Assembly: GCA_035523875.1 (NCBI GenBank)
Contig: DATKPY010000051.1
Location: 62,001 to 126,000, forward strand
Direction of reading: 5' to 3'
Length of the DNA: 64,000 bases
Origin: JASHUC01 sp035523875
GTDB lineage: Bacteria; Pseudomonadota; Gammaproteobacteria; Steroidobacterales; Steroidobacteraceae
The notes under the pieces were generated by a model. The model was not told the origin of the DNA and did not search any database. It saw nothing but the letters and a program-made list of their open reading frames with translations. The translations under genes and the position numbers were made by a program. Every line of letters starts with the position of its first letter. The stretch's first letter is position 1. Positions 34,004-41,894 of the stretch are shown here, piece by piece.

Positions 34004-34928
34004 GGCCAACTACGCCGCCGTGGGTGCATTCGTCCTGCTCGTCACGGCAATGGCCGCGACGTTCGTCTACTGGTACACGGGCGCGCGCGAGCGCCGCACG
34101 TACACGCGCTACGAGATCTATTTCGACGGCAGCGTGAGCGGACTCTCCCGCGGTGCCTCGGTGCGCTATCTCGGTGTAGATGTGGGCCGCGTCGCCGCGA
34201 TGCACATCGATCCCCGCAACGCGAGTCGCGTACAGGTCATCGCCGACATCGATTCGACCGCGCCGATCTCGGATCGCACGGTGGCGGAGCTGTCCCTCCA
34301 GGGCATCACGGGAGTTCTCTACATCGATCTGCTGCGCAACCCGACCGGACAGCAGCTCGAGGCGGCCGTTCCGAGCGAGCGCTATCCCGTGATCCGCTCG
34401 ACGCGCTCGAACTTCGACGTGCTGATGGCGGATCTGCCGGAGATGGCCGCGCGCGCGAGCGATGCCTTCGAGCGCGTCGATCGACTGTTGAGCGATGCGA
34501 ACGTCGCGGCGCTCTCGCGGGCCTTCGGCAGCATCGACCAGGCGACCGCGCTCCTGCCCGGGACCCTGAGCGATGCGCGGCGGCTCATCGCCGACCTCAA
34601 GCGCACCTCGACCGAGTTGCGAGCGACGGCCGCCAGCGTGCACGCGCTCTCCGCGAGCGCGGCGCCGCAGGTGCGCATCGCGGCGCAGCGGATGGCGGTC
34701 GCGGCCGACCATCTCGCCGCGGCCACCGGGCAGCTCGATCAGCTGCTCACGGAGAACCGCGCGGACGTGCGCGCCTTCACGAGCGAGAGTCTGCCGCAGT
34801 TCGAGGATCTCGTGCGCACGAGCCGCGATGCTGCGAGCCAGATTCGCGACCTCGCGCAGAGCCTGCGCCTCGATCCGGCGCAGCTCCTCTACCAGCCCCC
34901 CGAGCAGGGCGTGGAGATCCCACGGTGA
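33993..34928 (+). CDS. mlaD: MlaD/MCE-family lipid-binding protein
   Basis: The 311-residue protein has one N-terminal membrane helix (AAVGAFVLLVTAMAATFVYW) and then an MCE domain (about residues 37-115, with YFDGSVSGLSRGASVRYLGVDVGRV). A long helical tail with Ala/Gln/Arg heptads follows. MCE proteins form hexameric rings or tubes that carry lipids across the periplasm. The tail is much longer than in E. coli MlaD (183 residues), closer to MCE proteins that build a helical tunnel. The ATG at 33993 has an AAGGAG site five bases upstream; the ATG one codon earlier is too close to it. Confidence 0.92.
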   Translation: MEREANYAAVGAFVLLVTAMAATFVYWYTGARERRTYTRYEIYFDGSVSGLSRGASVRYLGVDVGRVAAMHIDPRNASRVQVIADIDSTAPISDRTVAELSLQGITGVLYIDLLRNPTGQQLEAAVPSERYPVIRSTRSNFDVLMADLPEMAARASDAFERVDRLLSDANVAALSRAFGSIDQATALLPGTLSDARRLIADLKRTSTELRATAASVHALSASAAPQVRIAAQRMAVAADHLAAATGQLDQLLTENRADVRAFTSESLPQFEDLVRTSRDAASQIRDLAQSLRLDPAQLLYQPPEQGVEIPR

Positions 34929-35575
34929 AGCGCCTGCGGCTGCTCCCGGCGCTCGCGCTCGGCCCCGCACTTGCGGCCTGCGTCGGGGGACTGCGCAGCA
35001 ACGCGCCACCGATCGCGTCGTACGTGCTGCGCGCCGCGCCGGCGCCTGCCGCGGGCGCGCCGCAGGGCATCGCGGCGAGCCTGCGGGTGCTGCAGCCGAC
35101 CGCGGCGCCCGGATTCGGCTCCGATCGCATCCTGATCCTCAGTTCGGACGGGCATCTCGATTTCTACGCCGCAAGCCGCTGGGCAGCCTCGCTCCCGGCC
35201 GTGGTGGAGCAGCTCGCGGTCGAGACGCTGCGCCGCGCCGGCCCGTGGCGGACGGTGGAGGGCTCCCGCGGCGCGTTCCCGACGGACTATGTGCTCGATA
35301 TCCGGATCCGGCGCTTCGATGCCGACTACGGCTCGGACAGCGCCGGCGGGAGCGCCGCGCCGCTGGTGCACGTCGCGCTCGATTGCTCGGTGGGACGCAG
35401 CTCCGGGCGCGAGCTCATCGCGAGCTTCTCCGCCGAGCGCACGGTTGCGGCAGAGCACAACCGGCTCGGTGCGGTGGTCGCGGCGTTCCAGCGCGCCGCC
35501 GACGAAGCGCTCGCGGAGATCGACGCGCGCGCGACCGCCGCCGTCAATAGCTCGCGAGCCCCGTCGCCTCCGTGA
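34925..35575 (+). CDS. PqiC/ABC-type transport auxiliary lipoprotein
   Basis: The 216-residue protein has a signal peptide ending in LAAC with lipidated Cys19. It then shows the features of the PqiC-like auxiliary family: ASYVLRAAP, SDRILILSSDGHLDFYAASRWAASLPAVVEQLAVETL, and a C-terminal helix. Such lipoproteins sit in the outer membrane and receive lipids from the MCE protein. The GTG start overlaps the mlaD stop (GTGA). The last 32 bases overlap the convergent phospholipase-D-like gene. No MlaA or MlaC gene is present in the window. Confidence 0.88.
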   Translation: MKRLRLLPALALGPALAACVGGLRSNAPPIASYVLRAAPAPAAGAPQGIAASLRVLQPTAAPGFGSDRILILSSDGHLDFYAASRWAASLPAVVEQLAVETLRRAGPWRTVEGSRGAFPTDYVLDIRIRRFDADYGSDSAGGSAAPLVHVALDCSVGRSSGRELIASFSAERTVAAEHNRLGAVVAAFQRAADEALAEIDARATAAVNSSRAPSPP

Positions 35576-37004
35576 ACCGGTACCACCAGTAATCGAGCTG
35601 CGACGCATCGGCATACACGCCCACGTCGGCCGTGAGCTCGACACCCGGCGGCGCGCGATTGCTCCACAGCGTCTCGAAGTAGCCGATCGTCTCTGCGGCC
35701 AGATCCGAGCTGCGCGCGGCATTGGCGGCGAGATCGGCCTCGAGGTCGTAGTTCTCGAGGTCACGGCGCGTGAGACTGGCGGAGCCGAGCGTGAGCCATA
35801 CCCGCTCGGGGCCGTAGACGAGCACCAGCGCGTCGCGGAAGCGCTCCCCGTGCGTGCGAAACCAGCGCACGCTGATCGCACCGTCGCTCGCGGCGACGAG
35901 CTCGCTCGAGGCCGGGCGGTTCGGGACGCCCGCGGCGCCGCCGGAGTCGGCATCCTCCGCGCCGGGATCGAGGATCAAGCGCACCGTGGCGCCGCGGGAG
36001 CTCGCCGCGAGCAACGCCTCGATGATTGCGCGGTCCGAGATCGCGAATACGGCTGCGTCGATCGAGTCGCCGCGGCCGGCCGCGCCGATGCGCTCGAGAA
36101 GCGCCTCGCGAATCGCCCCTTCCGTGAGTAAGCGCACCGCGACAGGACCGGTGCCGAGCCCCGGCGGCCGTGTCTGCTCGGAAAGCGTCTGCGCCGAGGC
36201 GGCCCCGCGCACGCGCAGCACCCCGCTCCAGCCGGAGAAGCGCGCGACCGCAATCTCGCTCGCGAGCAGCCGATCGAGCACCGGCCCCCGGACCTCGAGC
36301 GCGACGCTCGAGGGCGCGGCGTCTCCGCGCACGGCATTTGCGGAGGAGACGATGCCTACGAGCCCGCCGCGACCATCGTCGGCGACGATGAGCCTGCGGT
36401 GATCGGACTTGAAGTTGATGAACCGTGCCCACGCTCCGATGCGACTGTCGTCGCCCCACCAGCTGAGCGCGATGCGCCACAGGCTCGAGTAGAGGAAATT
36501 CGAGTCGCGCAGACGATCGAGATCCGCGGTCACCACCTCGACGCCCGCGGTGCGCAGCCTCCGGAGGTCCGCCCGCGGCGAGCGGCCGTGCCACACGCTC
36601 GCCGGATCGGTGATGAGGAGCACGCGCAGACCCGGCTCCGCACGCCGGCGCGCAATGAGCTCATCGGCGAGCTCAGCGGAAAGCCTGGAATCGAGCACGA
36701 TGAAGTCACGCGCATTGCGCACCACCTCGAGCGTCTGCGCGTAGATCACCTCGCTCGGCAGCGGGCGGCCGTACGCATCGGCGGCGCGCACGTCGGCCAA
36801 GAATCGCACGCTCGAGTCGCGCGCGGGGTACCACGGGCTCGCAAGGTCCGTCCCGGGAGGCAGCGGCTTCACGGTCTGCCAGTACGCGGTGAGGAGCCAG
36901 GCCGCGAGCAGCGCGCAGAGCAGGAGCGTCACGACGGCCCGGCGGCGCGTGTCACGGCGCCCGGGCGGAAGAGCTTCATCGCGGGCCGGCTCGTCTCCCG
37001 ACAT
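35544..37004 (-). CDS. Phospholipase-D-like protein with altered HKD motifs
   Basis: The 486-residue protein has one N-terminal membrane helix (about 22-42) and two PLD-like halves. The first half carries FKSDHRRLIVADD and the second FRTHGERFRDALVLVYG followed by WLTLGSASLTRRDL. In active PLD/cardiolipin synthases each half has HxK; here the Lys positions are Arg or missing (HRR, HGE). Its activity is therefore in doubt. Its place next to a lipid transporter fits phospholipid metabolism. It converges on the lipoprotein gene and overlaps it by 32 bases, so both transcripts share complementary 3' ends. Confidence 0.82.
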   Translation of the reverse strand: MSGDEPARDEALPPGRRDTRRRAVVTLLLCALLAAWLLTAYWQTVKPLPPGTDLASPWYPARDSSVRFLADVRAADAYGRPLPSEVIYAQTLEVVRNARDFIVLDSRLSAELADELIARRRAEPGLRVLLITDPASVWHGRSPRADLRRLRTAGVEVVTADLDRLRDSNFLYSSLWRIALSWWGDDSRIGAWARFINFKSDHRRLIVADDGRGGLVGIVSSANAVRGDAAPSSVALEVRGPVLDRLLASEIAVARFSGWSGVLRVRGAASAQTLSEQTRPPGLGTGPVAVRLLTEGAIREALLERIGAAGRGDSIDAAVFAISDRAIIEALLAASSRGATVRLILDPGAEDADSGGAAGVPNRPASSELVAASDGAISVRWFRTHGERFRDALVLVYGPERVWLTLGSASLTRRDLENYDLEADLAANAARSSDLAAETIGYFETLWSNRAPPGVELTADVGVYADASQLDYWWYRFTEATGLASY

Positions 37005-37050
37005 GAAATCATTCTAATGGCCGCGCGCCCTCGGCGGGGGCGCGTCGCGG

Positions 37051-39231
37051 TCAGGCCGAGCGGCCGACGGCACCTGCCGCGGGAGTGAGGTGAGCGAAGG
37101 GCGCAGCGCCGGCGGCCTGGCGCGCGACGAGCGTGAGCAGCTCATCGACGGTGCACGGCTCGCCGAAGAGCTGGCCCTGCCCGAAATTGCAGTTGTGCTC
37201 GCGCAGGAACTCGATCTGGCCGCGTGACTCGATGCCCTCCGCGACGACTTCCATGCCGAGGCTGCGCCCCATGTCGATGATGGTGCGGACGATCGTGGCG
37301 TCGCCCGCGTCCATGGCAACGTCCCGCACGAACGACTGATCGATCTTGAGCGTGCCGATCGGGAACTGCTGCAGGGCGGAAAGCGAGGAGTAGCCGGTGC
37401 CGAAATCATCGATCGACAGGTGCAGGCCCATCGCGTGCAGCTCATCGAGCAGGCGCACGGTGCGCGGCGGGTCCGCCATGAGCGTGGTCTCGGTGATCTC
37501 GAGCTCGAGCGCGGACGGCGCGACCCCGTGCTTGCGGAACACCGAGCGGCACCGCAGGATGAAACCCGCCTGGCGCAGCTGCTTGAGGGAAAGATTGAGC
37601 GCGATGCGGCCCGGGTCGCCTGCCTCGCTCGCGAGCCGCCGGTAGTCCATGCAGACGCGGTTGAGCACCCATTCGCCCACGTCGCTGATCAGATTGGTCT
37701 CCTCCGCGAGCGGGATGAACCGGCTCGGCGGAATGTCGCCGTGTCCGGGCAGCCGCCAGCGCAGCAGCGCCTCGGCGCCGATGATGCGCCCGTTGCGCAG
37801 ATCGACCTTCGGCTGATAGCGCACCACGAGCTCGTCGCGCTCGAGCGCGCGCTTCAACTTGCTCCGCAGCATCAGCCGCTCAACCGCCGCCGCGTTCATC
37901 TCGGGGGAATAGAAGGCGAACGTGTTGCCGCCGTTCTGCTTGGAGTAGTACATCGCGGCATCGGCATTGCGGATGAGGTCGATCACGTTCTCGGCGTCGC
38001 GCGGGCAGAAGGCGATGCCGATGCTCGCCGAGAGGAACACCTCCTGCTGGTTCAGCTGGAACGCGCGGCCCACCTCCGTGAGCAGCGCGCGCGCGAGGTG
38101 CGCGACCGGGCCGCGGTTGTCGGTCTCCCCGGGCAATCCCTCGATGAACACGGCGAACTCGTCGCCCGCGAGCCGGCCGACGGTCGCGCCGTGCGGCTGC
38201 GAGCGGACGAGCCGCTCGGCGAGCACCTCGAGCAGCCGATCGCCCGAGGCGTGCCCGAAGGTGTCGTTGACCTCCTTGAAGCGGTCCATGTCGAGGTACA
38301 TGAGTGCCACGCAGTAGCCGCCGCGGATGGCGCGCGCGAGCGCCTGCTGCAGCAGGTGCTGGAACTGCATGCGGTTCGGCACCTTGGTGAGCGCGTCGTA
38401 GCGGGCGAGGTAGCGGATGCGCCGCTCCTGGCGCTTGCGCTCGGTGATGTTGCGGGCGACGAAGATGCAGCCCTGGAACTGCGGATCCTCGCTCGCGATC
38501 TCCGAGCCGGTGAGCGCGATCGGGATGCTCTGTCCGCTCCGCGTGCGCACCACGGTCTCGCGCGTGTCGCTCAGCGCCTGCTGCAAGTCGAAACCCTGAC
38601 GCTCGCGCTCATCGAGCACGGCGACCAAGCTCTTGCCGCGAAGCTCGTCCTCGCTCTCGCCCAGGAGCTTGCACGCCGCCCGGTTGACCACCTTGATGAT
38701 CCCGTCGGGCGAGGTGACGAACACGGCATCCGCCATGCCGTTGAGGACGCTGCCCAGATAGTCCTTGGTGATCGTCGTCTGCCGCAGCCGGTGGCGCATG
38801 CGCTCGTGCGCCTGCTGCAGCGTGCCGATCTCGTCGCGCCGCGCCACATCGAGCGCGCGCGTGTAGTCGCCCTGTCCGATGCGCTCGGCGCTGCGCACGA
38901 GTGCGGCGATCGGCTGGGAGAGCCGGCGCCCCACGCGCCATCCGAGCACGGAGGCGGTGATCGCGCCCAAGAGGGCGAGCCCCGAGCCGAAGATGAGCGC
39001 GGTGTGGAACTCGTGGACTCCGTTCGCGGCGATACGTGCGGCGACCGCCGCGACCGAGACGGCGTGCGCGAGCGCTGCGAGCTCGCGCGACTCGTGATAC
39101 TGCTGCCAGATGAACAGCCCGGCGAGCGCTAACGACGCGCCGAGCACCGTGAAGAATGCCGCTGCTGCGTATTTGAGCTTGAAACTGCGCACTGTTGCGC
39201 CGCCCCGCGAGGGGACGGCAACCCCCTTCAT
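37051..39231 (-). CDS. Membrane GGDEF-EAL protein with HAMP and PAS domains
   Basis: The 726-residue protein has two membrane helices (about 22-42 and 78-98) with a short periplasmic loop. A HAMP linker (98-150), a PAS domain (155-270), a GGDEF domain (280-440) and an EAL domain (455-705) follow. The GGDEF signature is AGDEF (355-359), a variant that can be active in some proteins. There is no clear RxxD inhibitory site before it. The EAL site looks intact: EAL at 487-489, NLS, ELEITET, DDFGTG, KID and AEGIE are all present. It probably degrades cyclic di-GMP, or does both reactions. An ATG at 39231 is chosen; a GTG 13 codons in is possible. It is divergent from the VanY gene. Confidence 0.9.
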   Translation of the reverse strand: MKGVAVPSRGGATVRSFKLKYAAAAFFTVLGASLALAGLFIWQQYHESRELAALAHAVSVAAVAARIAANGVHEFHTALIFGSGLALLGAITASVLGWRVGRRLSQPIAALVRSAERIGQGDYTRALDVARRDEIGTLQQAHERMRHRLRQTTITKDYLGSVLNGMADAVFVTSPDGIIKVVNRAACKLLGESEDELRGKSLVAVLDERERQGFDLQQALSDTRETVVRTRSGQSIPIALTGSEIASEDPQFQGCIFVARNITERKRQERRIRYLARYDALTKVPNRMQFQHLLQQALARAIRGGYCVALMYLDMDRFKEVNDTFGHASGDRLLEVLAERLVRSQPHGATVGRLAGDEFAVFIEGLPGETDNRGPVAHLARALLTEVGRAFQLNQQEVFLSASIGIAFCPRDAENVIDLIRNADAAMYYSKQNGGNTFAFYSPEMNAAAVERLMLRSKLKRALERDELVVRYQPKVDLRNGRIIGAEALLRWRLPGHGDIPPSRFIPLAEETNLISDVGEWVLNRVCMDYRRLASEAGDPGRIALNLSLKQLRQAGFILRCRSVFRKHGVAPSALELEITETTLMADPPRTVRLLDELHAMGLHLSIDDFGTGYSSLSALQQFPIGTLKIDQSFVRDVAMDAGDATIVRTIIDMGRSLGMEVVAEGIESRGQIEFLREHNCNFGQGQLFGEPCTVDELLTLVARQAAGAAPFAHLTPAAGAVGRSA

Positions 39232-39304
39232 CTGCTGCGGATGGTAGCGCGCACAATGGGCGCGGGCCACTTGAGTTCCGTCGGCAAGTAGCGACACTGG
39301 CGCT

Positions 39305-40027
39305 ATGTTGAACCCTCTCGAGCTCACCGGGCGGGCGCAAACGCACCTCGTGGAGTGCTCGGTGCTCGGCTGCGCTCTGCATCGCGCGACGGCGCCGCGC
39401 GCGCGGGCGCTCAAGCAGGCGGCGCGCGCGGCCGGCATCGATCTCGTCGTCGTCTCCGGGTACCGCGACCTGGCACGGCAGATCGCGATCTGGAACGGGA
39501 AGCTGCGGGGTGAGCGTCGCCTCACCGATCGGCAAGGCCGCGACCTCGATCGTGCGGCCCTCTCCGAGCGTGAAGCCGTCGATGCCGTGCTCGGCTGGTC
39601 GGCTCTGCCGGGTGCGAGCCGGCATCACTGGGGAAGCGAGCTCGATGTGGTCGATCGGGCGGCGCTGCCCGCGGGCGACCGCCCGGGACTCCTCACGGCG
39701 GAGTTCGCGCCCGGAGGAGTGTTCGCGCATCTCGCTGCCTGGCTCGATGAGCACGCGGAGCGATGGGGCTTCTTCCGTCCGTATGCGCGCGATCGCGGCG
39801 GGGTGATGCCCGAGCCCTGGCACTTGAGCGATGCGCAGGTCGCGGTTCCGGCGCTGCGAGCGCTGTCGCTCGAGCTGCTCGCCGAGACGATCGCGGGCGC
39901 GAGCATGGATGCGCGCGAGCAGGTCATGGCGCGCCTGCCCGAGCTCTACGAGCGCTACGTCCTCGAGGTCGATCTGCCGGCGCGCGGCGCGCCCGCGGGC
40001 CCGTCGACGAACGCGCGGTGCAGGTAG
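39305..40027 (+). CDS. VanY-type D-alanyl-D-alanine carboxypeptidase family protein
   Basis: The 240-residue protein matches peptidase family M15. It has SGYRDLARQ, the zinc motif SRHHWGSELD (His107, Asp114), and a late PEPWHLS carrying the ExxH-type Glu and zinc His. No signal peptide is visible, so it may be cytosolic, or exported by another route. M15 peptidases trim D-Ala from peptidoglycan stems. The last 73 bases overlap the convergent HD-domain gene. Confidence 0.87.
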   Translation: MLNPLELTGRAQTHLVECSVLGCALHRATAPRARALKQAARAAGIDLVVVSGYRDLARQIAIWNGKLRGERRLTDRQGRDLDRAALSEREAVDAVLGWSALPGASRHHWGSELDVVDRAALPAGDRPGLLTAEFAPGGVFAHLAAWLDEHAERWGFFRPYARDRGGVMPEPWHLSDAQVAVPALRALSLELLAETIAGASMDAREQVMARLPELYERYVLEVDLPARGAPAGPSTNARCR

Positions 40028-41001
40028 CGGACCATGTAGGCGCGCAACGTCGCCATCGGATCGGCGAGCGCAGCAAAGACGGGCGGATTGCGGCGCAGGA
40101 GCCGCCAGTTCTCACTCCGCAGGATCTGCCGCAGGTACTCGAGATTGCGGTCGATCGCCTCCATGTACGGATTGCGGCCCTCGAAGAGAATCTCGAGGTA
40201 GTGGTACGCGCCTGCGAAATGGCCGTCGAGCCGCGTTGCGCGCGTCTCGGTCACGAATTCCGGCGTCTGGCGCAGCAGGTCGAGCCCCGAGGCGTAGCGG
40301 ATCGTGCGTCCGCCGTTCGCGGCAATCGGCAGTGCCATCCCGCCCACCACGAACTCCGGATAGAGACGGTCGCGGCACTTCTCGAGATAGCAGCGGTCCG
40401 CCATCTGGCCGATCATGTCGGCGGTTCCGATGAGGTGTCCGAGCTTCTCATCGAGCGGATCCGCAACGGCGATGTCCGCGAACGGCACTTCGTAACCGGT
40501 GAAGTGCACGATCTCGCGGGCGATCGGCACCCAAGCCGCAAGGCCGATCGTCGGTAGGTACTCTTCGAGGAAGCGTGCTCCGCGCGAGACGTGGACGCGG
40601 GTGAGCTCCGCGCCGTGGCGGAACTCCGCGCCATCCTCGGCGCGGCGCAGATAACCCACGTCGTGGAAGAGCCCGACGATCAGCCCAACGATCGCCCGCT
40701 CGGCGCCAAGCTGTCGCTCGGGGATGTGCTGCAGGTCGTAGCCCGCCATCAGGCGCGCCAGGGCGAGGGTGATGTCCAGGGTATGCTGACGGTCGTGGTA
40801 GACCGTGTCGACGCCGGAGAAACCCGGCACCTTGCCGGCGAACAGCCGGTCGAAGAAATCGAATGCGCGCGCGAGGGGATCGAGCTCGGCATCCGGCCAG
40901 GTGGCGCGGCACAGCTCGTGCACCGCCGCTTTGACGGCCGCCGTCGAGCTCACCTGCACCGTGTTGGTAACGTCGAAATCGTTGCGGCGGTCGCTCGTCA
41001 T
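39955..41001 (-). CDS. HD-domain metal-dependent hydrolase
   Basis: The 348-residue cytoplasmic protein has the HD-domain metal ligands in YHDRQHT (His69, His73), FHDVGY (His113, Asp114) and ELTRVHVSR. This pattern resembles phosphodiesterase-like HD hydrolases of nucleotides or cyclic nucleotides, though the substrate is unknown. The ATG at 41001 removes a long Arg-rich extension that is not protein-like. Its 3' end overlaps the VanY gene by 73 bases on the opposite strand, an unusually long convergent overlap in which both readings look genuine. Confidence 0.83.
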   Translation of the reverse strand: MTSDRRNDFDVTNTVQVSSTAAVKAAVHELCRATWPDAELDPLARAFDFFDRLFAGKVPGFSGVDTVYHDRQHTLDITLALARLMAGYDLQHIPERQLGAERAIVGLIVGLFHDVGYLRRAEDGAEFRHGAELTRVHVSRGARFLEEYLPTIGLAAWVPIAREIVHFTGYEVPFADIAVADPLDEKLGHLIGTADMIGQMADRCYLEKCRDRLYPEFVVGGMALPIAANGGRTIRYASGLDLLRQTPEFVTETRATRLDGHFAGAYHYLEILFEGRNPYMEAIDRNLEYLRQILRSENWRLLRRNPPVFAALADPMATLRAYMVRYLHRAFVDGPAGAPRAGRSTSRT

Positions 41002-41066
41002 CGTAAGGTCTTGAGCCGCTTGCCATCCCCGTAGGAGCGGGTGCCAGTTTAGGCCCGCATGGGTCG

Positions 41067-41126
41067 GTGCGGCAGCGACGCGCCGCACATTTTTCCGGCT
41101 GCGGAAGGGTCCGCCGGCCGCAGCCG
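41067..41126. terminator. Two tandem stem-loops after xthA
   Basis: GTGCGGC at 41067-41073 pairs with GCCGCAC at 41082-41088, followed on the plus strand by ATTTTT. Directly after, CGGCTGCGG at 41096-41104 pairs with CCGCAGCCG at 41118-41126, ending next to the xthA stop. For the minus-strand prlC-xthA transcript this gives two strong hairpins without a U-run. For plus-strand transcription the first hairpin has the form of an intrinsic terminator. Confidence 0.55.
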
Positions 41127-41894
41127 TCATATTTCGTATTCGGCGAGGACCGGAGCGTGGTCCGAAGGCCGCTCCGCGCGTCGCGGCTCGACGTCGATGC
41201 GGCATTCGATGCAGTGCTCGGCGAGTGGCGGGGAGGCGAGGATCAAGTCGATTCGCAGGCCGTGGTTGCGCCGGAACGCGAGCATGCGGTAGTCCCACCA
41301 GCTGAACGAGCGCGGCGGCTGGTCGAAGCGGCGGAACACGTCGATGAGCCCGGTGGCGATGAGCGCGCGGAAGGCAGCGCGCTCCGGCTCGCTCACGAGC
41401 ACGGCGCCGCTCCAGGCTGCAGGGTCGTGCACGTCGCGGTCCTCGGGCGCGACGTTGAAGTCTCCGAGGACCATGAGCCGCGGGTGCTCCGCGAGCTCAA
41501 GCCGGATCCACGGCTCGAGCGCCGCGAGCCAGCGCAGCTTGTATGCATACTTATCGGAGCCGACGGCCTGGCCGTTCGGCACGTACAGGTCGATGATGCG
41601 CACTCCCCCGATGGTCGCGGCGAGCACGCGCCGATGCGGATCCTCGAATCCCGGGATGTCGGTCGCGACCGCATCGAGCGGCTCGCGCGCGATCAGTGCC
41701 ACGCCGTTGTAGGTCTTCTGCCCGCTGTGTACGACGTGGTAGCCGAGCGCCTCGAGCTCGGAGGCCGGAAACTCCGCATCCGCGAGCTTGGTCTCCTGCA
41801 GCGCGAGCACATCGACCGGGGAGTCCTCGAGCCATGCGAGCACCTGGGGCAGGCGCACGCGAAGCGAGTTGACGTTCCACGTCGCGACCTTCAC
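41127..41894 (-). CDS. xthA: Exodeoxyribonuclease III
   Basis: The 255-residue enzyme cuts DNA at abasic sites and removes 3' blocking groups in base-excision repair. Catalytic residues are in place: Asn7 (TWNVNSLR), Glu34 (LQETKL), the Asp/Asn pair in LGDFNVAP, and SDHAP near the end. Length matches the family (about 250-270). The GTG start overlaps the prlC stop (GTGA), so the two are translated together. Two hairpins follow the stop codon and may end the transcript. Confidence 0.95.
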   Translation of the reverse strand: MKVATWNVNSLRVRLPQVLAWLEDSPVDVLALQETKLADAEFPASELEALGYHVVHSGQKTYNGVALIAREPLDAVATDIPGFEDPHRRVLAATIGGVRIIDLYVPNGQAVGSDKYAYKLRWLAALEPWIRLELAEHPRLMVLGDFNVAPEDRDVHDPAAWSGAVLVSEPERAAFRALIATGLIDVFRRFDQPPRSFSWWDYRMLAFRRNHGLRIDLILASPPLAEHCIECRIDVEPRRAERPSDHAPVLAEYEI

